Source: a bacterium | GTDB taxonomy: Bacteria > UBP4 > UBA4092 > JAOAEQ01 | Direction: 5' to 3' | Assembly: GCA_026416715.1 (NCBI GenBank) | Contig: JAOAEQ010000008.1 | Span: forward strand, 59,338 to 123,337 | Length of the DNA: 64,000 nt | Program-made: the position numbers and the translations under genes | Shown: positions 54,250 through 62,519 of the stretch, piece after piece | How the letters are laid out: every line of letters begins with the position of its first letter | Numbering within the stretch: the first letter of the stretch is position 1 | The notes under the pieces: generated by a model | The model's input: only the letters and a program-made list of their open reading frames with translations | What the model was told of the DNA's origin: nothing | Databases searched by the model: none

Positions 54250-55401
54250 TTACCAGAGAATATCATTTCCTTTAATTATTTCCATAGTTATTCCCTGTTT
54301 TTCAATCGTCAGTCCGGAATAAACCGTTGCTGCGGTCTGGAAGAAAATCGGGTTCCGGTTGGTATCCGCAAACCCCCAATCATGCCATGGCGGTGATGGC
54401 TCAAGCTGGATTGATGTCCCTTTGCTGGAGATGAACCGGCCGGAATCAAGGTTGCCGAAAAAATAATACGGGTCACCATTTCCGGCGAGTTTTCCAGGTG
54501 CATCGATATTCGTTCTACCGTCAGTAGCATCCGCAGGTATCCAACCGTAATTCGGAAGATAAAATTCATTCCAGACATGATAGTTCTTTTTTGCGGCACA
54601 ACACCAATGCCCATTAACGACTCTCGCCGGGATGCCGACCGCACGACATAACGCAGTGAATATCAAACTATACTCGCCACAATCCCCGGTTTTCCGAGGG
54701 AGTGAAAACCGAATCCCGCGATTCGGCGGATACACATACGCGATATTATTGATACACCAGGTATAAATTGCTTTCGCCTGATAGTAAGGATTGGTTTCCG
54801 ACCCGATAATCTCCTTCGCTAATTGGACTACTTCCGGAGTCAGCTCGATAAACTCTTGCGTTCGGGTATAATATTTATACATCGGGTCGTTCATATCGTA
54901 GGAACCGACTCGCGCAGGGTTGATTTTAAATGCGGTTTCATATGCGATGAACTTAAAATGTCGGGTGATAGTTATATCTTTTCCTTCTTCGACTTGGTTC
55001 GATAAATCCCAGAACTCAATAATGTTCCCGTCAATATCTTTAGCAGTGATCCGGTCGGGTTGCGGCGAAATAGAAAGATATTCTACATTCCGCTGGTTCG
55101 GTTGTTCTGATTGCCGGGCAATATAGAGCAATAAAATCGGTCTGCCTGGATTTTTTTCCATCTTCCAGAAGACCGGTTCTTCAGAGAATTCATACAGCGT
55201 GACTGTATCCGAATTAACTAGCTTGATTCCTTTCAATTCATAGGTTATCTTCAGTTCTACTTCTCGCGGATTTATATAATAGGATTTCATAATCGAACTC
55301 GGTTGATTAGATTTTTGCGTGATTGAAGTATGCAATCCTGCGCAACCGGATATGCTTAAACCGCATATTAATAAAATAATACATTGATATTTTTTTTGCA
55401 T
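54250..55401 (-). CDS. transglutaminase-like lipoprotein
   Basis: 383 residues. The N-terminus ends in a lipobox LSISGC with Cys20 as the lipid anchor. A transglutaminase/protease-like core has the triad Cys241 in KTGDCGEYSLIF, His275 in YHVWNEFYL and Asp291 in IPADATDG. Such exported proteins cleave or crosslink peptides at the cell surface; the substrate is unknown. It is divergent from the CPBP gene. Confidence 0.9.
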   Translation of the reverse strand: MQKKYQCIILLICGLSISGCAGLHTSITQKSNQPSSIMKSYYINPREVELKITYELKGIKLVNSDTVTLYEFSEEPVFWKMEKNPGRPILLLYIARQSEQPNQRNVEYLSISPQPDRITAKDIDGNIIEFWDLSNQVEEGKDITITRHFKFIAYETAFKINPARVGSYDMNDPMYKYYTRTQEFIELTPEVVQLAKEIIGSETNPYYQAKAIYTWCINNIAYVYPPNRGIRFSLPRKTGDCGEYSLIFTALCRAVGIPARVVNGHWCCAAKKNYHVWNEFYLPNYGWIPADATDGRTNIDAPGKLAGNGDPYYFFGNLDSGRFISSKGTSIQLEPSPPWHDWGFADTNRNPIFFQTAATVYSGLTIEKQGITMEIIKGNDILW

Positions 55402-55462
55402 TTTTCACTATCCTAACCAGCGAGTTTTACATAATAATATCATATCTTATTCTGATTAAACC

Positions 55463-55482
55463 AGCAGTTTCGACTGCTTTTT
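55463..55482 (+). other. terminator-shaped hairpin in a divergent gap
   Basis: agcagt, tetraloop ttcg, actgct, then a T-run, on the plus strand. The shape is that of an intrinsic terminator, but no plus-strand gene lies upstream; it could be part of a leader for the CPBP gene at 55672 or chance. A second small stem ctaccc/gggtag is at 55539-55553. The rest of the gap holds nothing I recognise. Confidence 0.35.
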
Positions 55483-55671
55483 GTAGAAACCTTAAGGTAT
55501 CTAATATTCCCAATGCGCTGAATCGCCGTATAAAACTTCTACCCGGGGGGTAGCTGTGGGTTATCGAGGTTTTCCGTCAAAGGCGTTAAACCCTCTGTTA
55601 GACCGCCGTGGTTAAAAATAGGTAGAACCGGTGTGACCGTTTAATCTGTTTTTTCTGTTCTTTTTAAACTA

Positions 55672-56304
55672 ATGAAACCGAATTATTTCGAATTAAGTTT
55701 TTTAATTCTTAGCAGTATCGTTTATGTTCTATTAGAATTTATCCGAATTATTCCGGATATAAAAATAGTTTCTATTAGTATCATCATTGCCTGGGTAGGG
55801 TATGTGGTCTGGAAAGCAGTTAAAAATAAAGGGATTCTTACCTATTGGGGATTCCGCGGTGATAATTTTCTGCCTTCGATCCGGTCCTGTTTATATTTCA
55901 CCATTCCAGCTATCGCATTGTTGGTTGGATACGGTATATTAACTGGCCACTATCTGTTACCGCAGACGTTCTGGATGATATGTTTATTATATCCGATTTG
56001 GGGTATAATCCAGCAGTTTGCGTTACAAGTATTAGTTCATAGAAATCTACAAGAATTGATAAAACCGGTTTTTTATCGCTGTCTGCTATTAGGGTTGCTC
56101 TTCTGTTCAGCGCATATATACGATTTACGGTTGGTCCTACTTGCGTTCCCAATCGGATTCGCATTCTCTTGGATATATAGTCGGTATCCAAATCTCTGGG
56201 CGCTCGGAGTCTGCCACGGTATCCTCGGTGCAATAGTATATTATTTCGTTCTCGGACTCGACCCGGGAAAGGAAATAATCGGTTTCATACTGCAGTTTCG
56301 ATAA
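55672..56304 (+). CDS. CPBP-fold membrane protein with degenerate catalytic motif
   Basis: 210 residues, about six transmembrane helices. The layout matches CPBP (CAAX protease/bacteriocin-processing) proteins, but motif 1, normally EExxxR, reads QQFALQ at 114-119. The later metal-binding histidines are present in LLFCSAH (His148) and CHGILGA (His182). Loss of the glutamates suggests it is not an active protease, or belongs to a divergent subgroup. Confidence 0.75.
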   Translation: MKPNYFELSFLILSSIVYVLLEFIRIIPDIKIVSISIIIAWVGYVVWKAVKNKGILTYWGFRGDNFLPSIRSCLYFTIPAIALLVGYGILTGHYLLPQTFWMICLLYPIWGIIQQFALQVLVHRNLQELIKPVFYRCLLLGLLFCSAHIYDLRLVLLAFPIGFAFSWIYSRYPNLWALGVCHGILGAIVYYFVLGLDPGKEIIGFILQFR

Positions 56305-56314
56305 ATTTACGCTA

Positions 56315-56323
56315 TGATATAAT
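56315..56323 (+). promoter_or_regulatory. extended -10 promoter before the DUF169 gene
   Basis: TGATATAAT, just after the CPBP stop codon, gives a predicted start near 56330, about 62 nt before the DUF169 ATG. No clear -35. Confidence 0.4.
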
Positions 56324-56391
56324 TGCACTGGTTAAAACTTATTAATCCCAAATTATTAGTTAGACTATGTATTAAGATTGGAGGAGAATCG

Positions 56392-57138
56392 ATGGAGATA
56401 ACGTTAAAGCGACAATTTATCGATCGATGGAATAAATATTTTCCAGCGATTGAATTTCCCATCGTGTTTTATTATACTAACGAAGCCGGGATAGGAGAAC
56501 TCGCACCTACTCCAACGGGATGGAGCTGTGTTATCACTGATTTAGTTAATGTCCAGCATACCGGTAGAACAATTTATTTTGAGGAGAAGAATATAGCGTG
56601 TGCTGGCGGAAAACGCTATTTCGGGTTCATGCCACAACTTCGGCCGAATTTCGAATATTTTTTATCCTACGGTATCCCTGGACAAATGGACGGAGAACGA
56701 TATAAAAAAACGCCGGAATTGGTTAAAGAATTATTGGTTTATCAGCCGGCTTTTGAGGCGCCAGCGAAATATATCGTATTCAAACGCTGGGATAATCTAG
56801 AAGTTAATGATGAACCGATAGCGGTGATATTTTTTGCGACACCAGATATACTTGCCGGATTGTTCACGTTAGCTAATTTCGATGAACCGAACCCGTATGG
56901 GGTTATTGCGCCGTTCTGTTCCGGTTGTTCTGCGGTAGTTTATTATCCATATAAAGAGAGTATCTCGGATAAGCCTAAAGCTATTCTCGGTCTATTCGAC
57001 GTTTCTGCGCGGCCGTGTGTAGGTGCGAATCAGTTAAGTTTTTCGGTGCCGTTTGAGAAGTTCATTCGTATGGTTCATAATATGGATGAAAGTTTCTTGA
57101 TAACCGACTCGTGGAAGAAAGTTAAGGAGAGACTATAA
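56392..57138 (+). CDS. DUF169 family protein
   Basis: 248 residues, soluble. ATG 56392 is chosen because GGAGGA lies 6 nt upstream. The family signature appears as ACAGGKRYFGF, with a glycine-rich turn after a Cys, and a later FCSGCSAVVYYPY. Biochemical function of DUF169 is unknown. It is convergent with the DMT transporter gene. Confidence 0.82.
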   Translation: MEITLKRQFIDRWNKYFPAIEFPIVFYYTNEAGIGELAPTPTGWSCVITDLVNVQHTGRTIYFEEKNIACAGGKRYFGFMPQLRPNFEYFLSYGIPGQMDGERYKKTPELVKELLVYQPAFEAPAKYIVFKRWDNLEVNDEPIAVIFFATPDILAGLFTLANFDEPNPYGVIAPFCSGCSAVVYYPYKESISDKPKAILGLFDVSARPCVGANQLSFSVPFEKFIRMVHNMDESFLITDSWKKVKERL

Positions 57139-57208
57139 CGTTAACACCGAAAAACTTAAGAACGGATAAACGGAGAAACATAATGCAATACGTAACGTTG
57201 TCTATCGG

Positions 57209-58108
57209 TTATATAGTTCTTTCGTTTTTCGGTTCTTCAGTTGGTTTTCTTTTCATTTCAGAAATAATCAATGCTGCGAATATCAGCCCAGCACCAATCC
57301 AGCCGCGTAATGGTAATGTTTCTCGCAGTAACAGATACGCGAAAATTGCAGCGAATACCGGTTCAAGCGCATAAATCAACCCCGCCCGCGTCGTATCTGT
57401 CATTTTTTGAAAATATACTTGGACAAGATAACAGCCGATAGTCACAAATAACATTAAATATCCTACCCCGAACCATTGATTGATAGACATTACCACCCAA
57501 GGTTCTCGAATTAACACAAGCGAGATGATACCACTGAATATCGTAACCGTAACAAATTGAATCCAGAGGATAAACAACGGGTGATATTTGAGAGTATAAA
57601 TTGTTGTATAAATGATATGGAGCGCGAATGATATCGCACAGAGTATAGCAAGGATATCCCCGAAATTGAGTTGCCATTGAGCGTTTAAACTTAACAGACT
57701 AAGTCCGACTAGCGCAAGGAGTACACATAACCAAAGTCGAGGAGAAACAACAGTTTTTTGGATAAAAATAAGAAATATTGGAACCATGAGAACACTTAAC
57801 GCAGTTAAAAACGCCGCTTGCGTCGCGGTAGTATATTTCATTGCTGCGGTCTGGAGACTAAATCCAGCGAATAACGTGAACCCAACCCATATACCTGGTA
57901 ACAACGATGTTCGATTTAACTTCCGCAACTGTGGGTAAACGAATGGGAGTAAAAGTAGTGTAGCAATCCCAAATCGCAGGATGATAAGTTGATATATCGG
58001 CATAGTGGATACCAGCATTTTAACCGCAACGAAACTTGACCCCCAGAATAGGGTAGCGATTAATAGGATGATATCCGCGGTAAGCGATTTCGGTGGTTTG
58101 AAAGTCAT
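57209..58108 (-). CDS. DMT superfamily (EamA) transporter
   Basis: 299 residues with ten transmembrane helices in two EamA halves: LIATLFWGSSFVAVKML starts the first, and AGLIYALEPVFAAIFAYLLLRE marks the end of the second. Such proteins export or import metabolites and amino acids. Substrate unknown. No linked gene in the same operon. Confidence 0.93.
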   Translation of the reverse strand: MTFKPPKSLTADIILLIATLFWGSSFVAVKMLVSTMPIYQLIILRFGIATLLLLPFVYPQLRKLNRTSLLPGIWVGFTLFAGFSLQTAAMKYTTATQAAFLTALSVLMVPIFLIFIQKTVVSPRLWLCVLLALVGLSLLSLNAQWQLNFGDILAILCAISFALHIIYTTIYTLKYHPLFILWIQFVTVTIFSGIISLVLIREPWVVMSINQWFGVGYLMLFVTIGCYLVQVYFQKMTDTTRAGLIYALEPVFAAIFAYLLLRETLPLRGWIGAGLIFAALIISEMKRKPTEEPKNERTI

Positions 58109-58275
58109 GCGTTAGATGAATTAGATTAAGCGCAATAATAATATGGGACTATTTACATCCAAATGTCACAATCCAAAAGTTAAATGGTTAAATCCGACAA
58201 TCAAACCTTTATCTAAGTGAGGCTTGACATTTGGCATTTTATAAACCACATATAACTTATTTAATAACTTACCTG

Positions 58276-59094
58276 TTATTCTAAAGGAACCAGTGTTCTA
58301 TTCCGCTGGGTATACGTAGCGAGTTGGGTATATCCAACGGATTTCGCTAACGCTACTGCTTGCTCTAAATCTGCGCCGACATCTTTCGGTTGATGTGCAT
58401 CTGAACCAAGTGTTATTGGAATCCTATAATGATAACAGAGTTGAAGCCAATCAGCGTGCGGATAAATTTCGCGAACTGGTTTCCGTAATCCGGCAGTATT
58501 AATTTCAACCGTCAGATTCATTCTTGCAATCGTTTTAACCGTTTGTTCAACTGCGCTCATAACATCCTTGGTCGGACGATATCCGAATATTTTCACTAAA
58601 TCCAGATGTCCAATGATATCAACCAGACCGGACTGTGCGCAGCGTTCAAGTTCTGCTAAATATTGCAGATAAATCTGATTGATATCGCGAGTAGTATATC
58701 CGGCTATTTCATTCGGATTATCAAATCCCCAGCCCTCTAAATAGTGGATTGACCCGATAATATAGTCAAAAGAATATCCAGCGAGTATTTTTTGAAGTAA
58801 TGGAGTATGGTCAGGGGCATAGTCTATTTCAATCCCGCTTTTCAGGATAATCCGAGGATAATATCGTTCCCGCAACTCTTCAATCTTAGCCGTGTAAGTA
58901 TTAAATAGTTGGATTAACGGTTCAAATTTCTTATCATCCGCAGCTATATCGTTCATCTGGGAAATAAATAGATGTTCTGAGAATCCGAATTCCGTTAATC
59001 CGCGCGCTACTGCCTGTTCGACATACTCTTCCATCGAACCGACCGCATGGTTAGTCCGAGTTAGGTTGGTATGACTATGGTAGTCAAGTAGCAT
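58276..59094 (-). CDS. PHP-domain histidinol-phosphatase (HisJ-like)
   Basis: 272 residues. The PHP metal motifs are complete: DYHSHTNLT near the N-terminus, GFSEHLF, GIEIDYA, GSIHYLEG, GHLDLVK, EINTAG and LGSDAH. Length and motif order fit the HisJ/HisK histidinol-phosphate phosphatases, although other PHP phosphatases are close. No other his genes are present. ATG at 59094. Confidence 0.85.
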   Translation of the reverse strand: MLLDYHSHTNLTRTNHAVGSMEEYVEQAVARGLTEFGFSEHLFISQMNDIAADDKKFEPLIQLFNTYTAKIEELRERYYPRIILKSGIEIDYAPDHTPLLQKILAGYSFDYIIGSIHYLEGWGFDNPNEIAGYTTRDINQIYLQYLAELERCAQSGLVDIIGHLDLVKIFGYRPTKDVMSAVEQTVKTIARMNLTVEINTAGLRKPVREIYPHADWLQLCYHYRIPITLGSDAHQPKDVGADLEQAVALAKSVGYTQLATYTQRNRTLVPLE

Positions 59095-59106
59095 AATAAA
59101 AAAATA

Positions 59107-59182
59107 ACCGCCGAGCGCACTGAGATCGCAGAGGATTATTATATTGCTTCCAAATCTCTGCGGGTTCTGCGTTCTCTGCGGT
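59107..59182. repeat. imperfect hairpin with CCGCAGAG word arms
   Basis: Left arm 59107-59133 begins accgccgagcgcactgag; right arm 59156-59182 ends gcgttctctgcggt. The arms are complementary at 19 of 27 positions. Each arm is a short word (ctctgcggt/gttctgcg) repeated with drift. It lies upstream of the PHP gene and downstream of the LPP20-like gene. Confidence 0.62.
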
Positions 59183-59200
59183 AAAAGTATTGTTTCTCGT

Positions 59201-59653
59201 TTAATGTACTACGATTTTATCATATCCAAGGGTAGTAGCTAAACTAGATTTGCCATTCAGTGGAAGTTCGAGTGTCGCTTCGATACAACCGTTTGGTAAT
59301 TCGCGAATTTCACGAATTCGAAAACCGCGAAGAAACGCTTTAACTTTCGTTCGGCTAACCTGCCCTTTGCTTTCCTTAATTACTTTTCCGACTACCTTTG
59401 CTAAATTCCGTTGCGCAACTACAATTGCAGCCCGCCGTGCCATTAATTTCGCTTGCGCTGAACTAACGGAAAATGTCGGCGGTTTTCCGATTCCTTTAGC
59501 GACGATAACGTTCTGGTCAACCCTGATTTCATCGCAAGAACGAATAGTAAGTACTTTTTCAACTTTCGATATCGGTTGCGCTATTGCAAAACCAAATTCA
59601 ATAATGAACCCTAATAGAAGAATCGTGATAAATGCTGAAAAAGTAATCTTCAT
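59201..59653 (-). CDS. exported LPP20-like repeat protein 1
   Basis: About 150 residues from ATG 59653. A signal peptide (FSAFITILLLGFIIEFGFAIA) is followed by one domain with SSAQAKLMARRAAIVVAQRNLA, VKAFLRGFRIREIREL and a C-terminal beta-strand (CIEATLEL). It matches the repeats of the two upstream LPP20-like genes. An alternative start at 59680 falls inside a hairpin element, which supports the ATG used here. Last gene of the cluster; function unknown. Confidence 0.78.
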   Translation of the reverse strand: MKITFSAFITILLLGFIIEFGFAIAQPISKVEKVLTIRSCDEIRVDQNVIVAKGIGKPPTFSVSSAQAKLMARRAAIVVAQRNLAKVVGKVIKESKGQVSRTKVKAFLRGFRIREIRELPNGCIEATLELPLNGKSSLATTLGYDKIVVH

Positions 59654-59659
59654 ATTATT

Positions 59660-59725
59660 ACCACCAAGACACCAAGTCACAAAGGGTGGATATATAATGA
59701 TATTATTTCTTGGTGCCTTGGTGGT
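59660..59725. repeat. hairpin with ACCACCAAGACACCAAG arms
   Basis: accaccaagacaccaag (59660-59676) pairs with cttggtgccttggtggt (59709-59725) at 16 of 17 positions. It fills the whole gap between two genes of the LPP20-like cluster and abuts the stop codon of the upstream one. Same design as 4336-4429. Confidence 0.75.
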
Positions 59726-60844
59726 TTATTTGATTTTTATATCTAGTCTATTTTGCGTGGTACTGGTTATCTCGACTTTCGGGTTCTGCATGGTGGTTAA
59801 GTCCGATTCGAGCTGGCTTACCGTTCCTGAATAATCGACATTTAATATCCCGATATTGTTAAAGAACAATCGGCGGTATACATTCTGGATATTCGATATT
59901 TTCTTCAATGCCGTTTCAAATGCGGTTAATTTCTGCAAACTCGGCGAACTTACGACTAATTGATAATCCGTCTGGTTATATACTTCTTTCCGCCATCGGT
60001 CGAATAGTTTATTAACAATCTGCGGCGCGAGTTTCGATCCCGCCATATTAAACGCAGCACGAGCTGCAGGTTTCGGTCCGCTAGCGCCTTTTTTTGCAGT
60101 ATAGCTATCTACTGCAAGAATAGTACCGGTATCAGCTCTAACCGCTTTAACATCAATATTCGCAGTATAGAAATAAAGCGTTTCACCATAAACAACATCT
60201 GTTCCTGCCGATTCCGCATTCGCTTCACCAACGATAACAATATCCGCACCGAACCGTTTTCCGAGCGCCGCCGCTTTCTCCGGATTCTTATAATTCAGCG
60301 CAATATCCCGCGCTTTAATCTGTTCAAGTTGTGATTTATCAACCAACTCCAAACCGGATTCGAGCAGAGCCGACTCGATTTTCGTTCCGACATTACTGCT
60401 GGTCTGCTCTTCATCATCAATCTTTTCAGCAACCAGCACCATGACCAGCGGTTTCTCTTTCAGTGCATAAATCAACCCTTTCGCTAATAAATCGTTGTTC
60501 AGTTTACCGATTGAAACCACCGCTTTGACTTTAACCCAATATTCTCCAGCTTCTTTCCCCTCTTCAAGCAGTTCATATGATTGAACATAACCGGCAGTTT
60601 GCGTGATAATCAGGTCGTTTAATAATTTAAAATCTTTCACCGCACTGGTTGACGCGAGTACGACCCCGACCCCTTGTTCAACTGCGTTCCGTAGCGCATC
60701 GTGAACCGCTTTATCTTTCGCTTTTAAATCTGTTCCTGCCGCGCGACCTTCAGCAATTACGATTTTCGTTTCCTGCGCAAATGAAAAAGTAATAAACAGT
60801 GATATAAAAATAAGACTTATAAAGACTAGTTTAATTGTTTTCAT
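59726..60844 (-). CDS. exported FlgT-like protein of the LPP20-type cluster
   Basis: 372 residues from ATG 60844. A signal peptide (LVFISLIFISLFITFSFA) leads into an N-terminal domain with AKDKAVHDALRNAVEQGVGVVL, QTAGYVQSYELL and VKVKAVVSIGKL, similar in layout to the FlgT N-domain and LPP20 repeats. The middle part (ALLESGLELVDKSQLEQIKA, GKRFGADIVIVGEANA) resembles FlgT/CsgG-like middle domains. The C-terminal 100 residues are a small alpha-beta domain. FlgT is a flagellar outer-ring protein, but no flagellar genes are present, so a different outer membrane role is likely. Confidence 0.75.
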   Translation of the reverse strand: MKTIKLVFISLIFISLFITFSFAQETKIVIAEGRAAGTDLKAKDKAVHDALRNAVEQGVGVVLASTSAVKDFKLLNDLIITQTAGYVQSYELLEEGKEAGEYWVKVKAVVSIGKLNNDLLAKGLIYALKEKPLVMVLVAEKIDDEEQTSSNVGTKIESALLESGLELVDKSQLEQIKARDIALNYKNPEKAAALGKRFGADIVIVGEANAESAGTDVVYGETLYFYTANIDVKAVRADTGTILAVDSYTAKKGASGPKPAARAAFNMAGSKLAPQIVNKLFDRWRKEVYNQTDYQLVVSSPSLQKLTAFETALKKISNIQNVYRRLFFNNIGILNVDYSGTVSQLESDLTTMQNPKVEITSTTQNRLDIKIK

Positions 60845-60907
60845 AAGGGTACCCTTCAACAATTTTACATTACTACTTGCTCATTTTTAAAGTTATATTG
60901 AATTTGA

Positions 60908-60960
60908 AGGAGCAAAGTCCGAAGTTTACCCCGATAATTCGGGGTTCGGACTTTGCTCCT
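60908..60960. repeat. nested hairpin, GCAAAGTCCGA family
   Basis: Outer stem aggagcaaagtccga (60908-60922) with its exact complement (60946-60960), and a second stem ccccga/tcgggg (60929-60944) inside. The outer stem text is shared with 1356-1382. It separates two genes of the LPP20-like cluster. Confidence 0.75.
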
Positions 60961-60969
60961 TTCATTGAT

Positions 60970-61383
60970 TTAATATCCTTTACATGCAGCGCGAATATCC
61001 GCTAGCCGCACCTCAACCACAACTTCGAATGTTTTATCGGGCAACTCGCGAGCGGAAACAACCCGTGCGCCGCGAATAACCGCATCAACACGAGTTCGAA
61101 TCCTATCATCGCGCGTGATGAAATCCTGGACAGTCGTTTCGCCTTCTATCCGAACGCCTTTAATCCGTTCCGCAAGATTCCGATACGCATCCGCTTGTGC
61201 TGCCCGTTGCGCAAGTAACCGTGCTTGCGCTGGGGTTCCACCTGGTCGTGGTGGCGGCGGCGCACCGTAGCCGGTTGCACGAATTACTGGCGGTCCCGGT
61301 GGCGGTCCTGATGGCGTAGTCGCACAGCTAACCAAAATCATTAAAAAACAAATAAGAACGAATGGAAATAAAACTTTCTTCAT
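60970..61383 (-). CDS. LPP20-like lipoprotein
   Basis: 137 residues from ATG 61383, chosen because GGGAGGTG lies just upstream. The lipobox LMILVSC gives lipidation at the Cys, then a Pro/Gly-rich linker (GYGAPPPPRPGG) and one LPP20-like domain: ARLLAQRAAQADAYRNLAERI, DDRIRTRVDAVIRGARVV and FEVVVEVRL. The Pro-rich linker also occurs in the middle of the upstream protein. Probably sits in the outer membrane. Function unknown. Confidence 0.83.
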   Translation of the reverse strand: MKKVLFPFVLICFLMILVSCATTPSGPPPGPPVIRATGYGAPPPPRPGGTPAQARLLAQRAAQADAYRNLAERIKGVRIEGETTVQDFITRDDRIRTRVDAVIRGARVVSARELPDKTFEVVVEVRLADIRAACKGY

Positions 61384-61400
61384 TGTGTTCACCTCCCAGA

Positions 61401-61523
61401 ACTTTGGATTGCGGTAGCTTGCTACCGCTTTGATGTTCCGAAGCTTGCTTCGGAATAAGTTTTATCACTAGGAAGCTGGCTAATACCAAAGCGAAAACAA
61501 GCTTTCGCACTCCACATCTCAAA
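61401..61523. repeat. cluster of AAGCTT-core palindromes (composite repeat, copy B)
   Basis: gcggtagcttgctaccgc (61411-61428), ttccgaagcttgcttcggaa (61436-61455) and gcgaaaacaagctttcgc (61491-61508), starting at ctttggatt and ending gcactccacatctcaaag. Positions 61402-61455 match the reverse complement of 50477-50530 at 52 of 54 bases. It lies between the tandem LPP20 gene and the lipoprotein gene. Confidence 0.8.
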
Positions 61524-61589
61524 GACAAATTTAGCATTACCAATTAAAATTTAAAATGCTAAATGCTAAATTTGCAATGAATGATTTTA

Positions 61590-62360
61590 TCAACGGTATA
61601 TTATCGGAACCAATCCGTCCAGTGATAACGCTACATCAACTTCGCAAGTGCCGTCGGAGAGATAGCGGACTCCGATAACTTTTGCACCGCGAATGAACGC
61701 ATCTACATTCGTTCGAATCGTATCGTCTTTCGTTATAAAATTCTCGACGGTCGTTTCCGCATCAATTCGCACACCTTTAACCTGTTCCGCAAGCAGCCGG
61801 TAGGCATCAACCTGCGCCGCGCGTTTCGCCATAAGTTTCTTCTGTGCGGCTGACCCTGATTCCGGTGCAACACCGGTTCCAGTAACTTTAATCACCCGAG
61901 TTGCCCATTCCGGAGTCGGTGGGACTTTTTCAGTCGGCGGTGGAGTCGTTGCGACTGGTTCCGGTGGCGGTGGTGCGCCGTAACCGTAAGCAATTATATC
62001 GCCATACTGCCGAGCAAGCCGACGACCGAGAATTTTCTCTAATTCCGCTTGTTTCATCATAACCGTAACTTCACACGTACCATCGTCTTCATACCGAACG
62101 TTGGTAACTTCGATGCCTTTAATGAATGTATCCAGCCGGGTACGAATCGTATCATTCTCAGCAACGAAATCTTTAACGAACGTGCCGGATGTTAATCGGA
62201 ATCCCATAACCTGCTCGGAGAGATTCCGATACGCATCCGCTTGCGCCGCGCGTTTCGCCATTAATTTCGCTTGCGCATCAGACATCGTCTGCCCGATAAC
62301 TACTGGGACGAAAACGAGAACTAGAATAAGTGTTGTTAATAGGAGAACATTTTTCTTCAT
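61590..62360 (-). CDS. exported protein with two LPP20-like repeats
   Basis: 256 residues. A signal peptide (VLLLTTLILVLVFVPVVIG) is followed by two copies of the same domain of about 85 residues: copy 1 from AQAKLMAKRAAQADAYRNL to GTCEVTVMM, and copy 2 from AQKKLMAKRAAQVDAYRLL to GTCEVDVAL. A Pro-rich linker (GYGAPPPPEP) joins them. Both keep IRTNVDAFIRG or a close variant. GGAGG stands 11 nt before the ATG. First gene of the cluster; it looks like an internal duplication of the repeat seen singly downstream. Confidence 0.83.
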   Translation of the reverse strand: MKKNVLLLTTLILVLVFVPVVIGQTMSDAQAKLMAKRAAQADAYRNLSEQVMGFRLTSGTFVKDFVAENDTIRTRLDTFIKGIEVTNVRYEDDGTCEVTVMMKQAELEKILGRRLARQYGDIIAYGYGAPPPPEPVATTPPPTEKVPPTPEWATRVIKVTGTGVAPESGSAAQKKLMAKRAAQVDAYRLLAEQVKGVRIDAETTVENFITKDDTIRTNVDAFIRGAKVIGVRYLSDGTCEVDVALSLDGLVPIIYR

Positions 62361-62519
62361 AAATTCTCTACCTCCTTTCTATGGGAAATATTATTTATTA
62401 TTTTAATCCATTTTATTCTTCATAGTATCAAATTATACTACTATCGAGTTCAAAATAGCAAATATTATATATACAAAAATTATATGCTAAGCTTTTTCAT
62501 TTATAGAACTAAAATAATG

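Noticed and set aside
55402-55671. Riboswitch before the CPBP gene
   Set aside because: The small stems and G/C-rich stretch do not match any riboswitch consensus I know.
59250-59834. Plus-strand open frame of 194 codons opposite the LPP20-like genes
   Set aside because: Spans a hairpin element and is antisense to two exported-protein genes; no domain is seen.
62361-62519. DGR template repeat downstream of the RT
   Set aside because: The 159-bp gap is AT-rich and does not resemble the end of any gene in the window.
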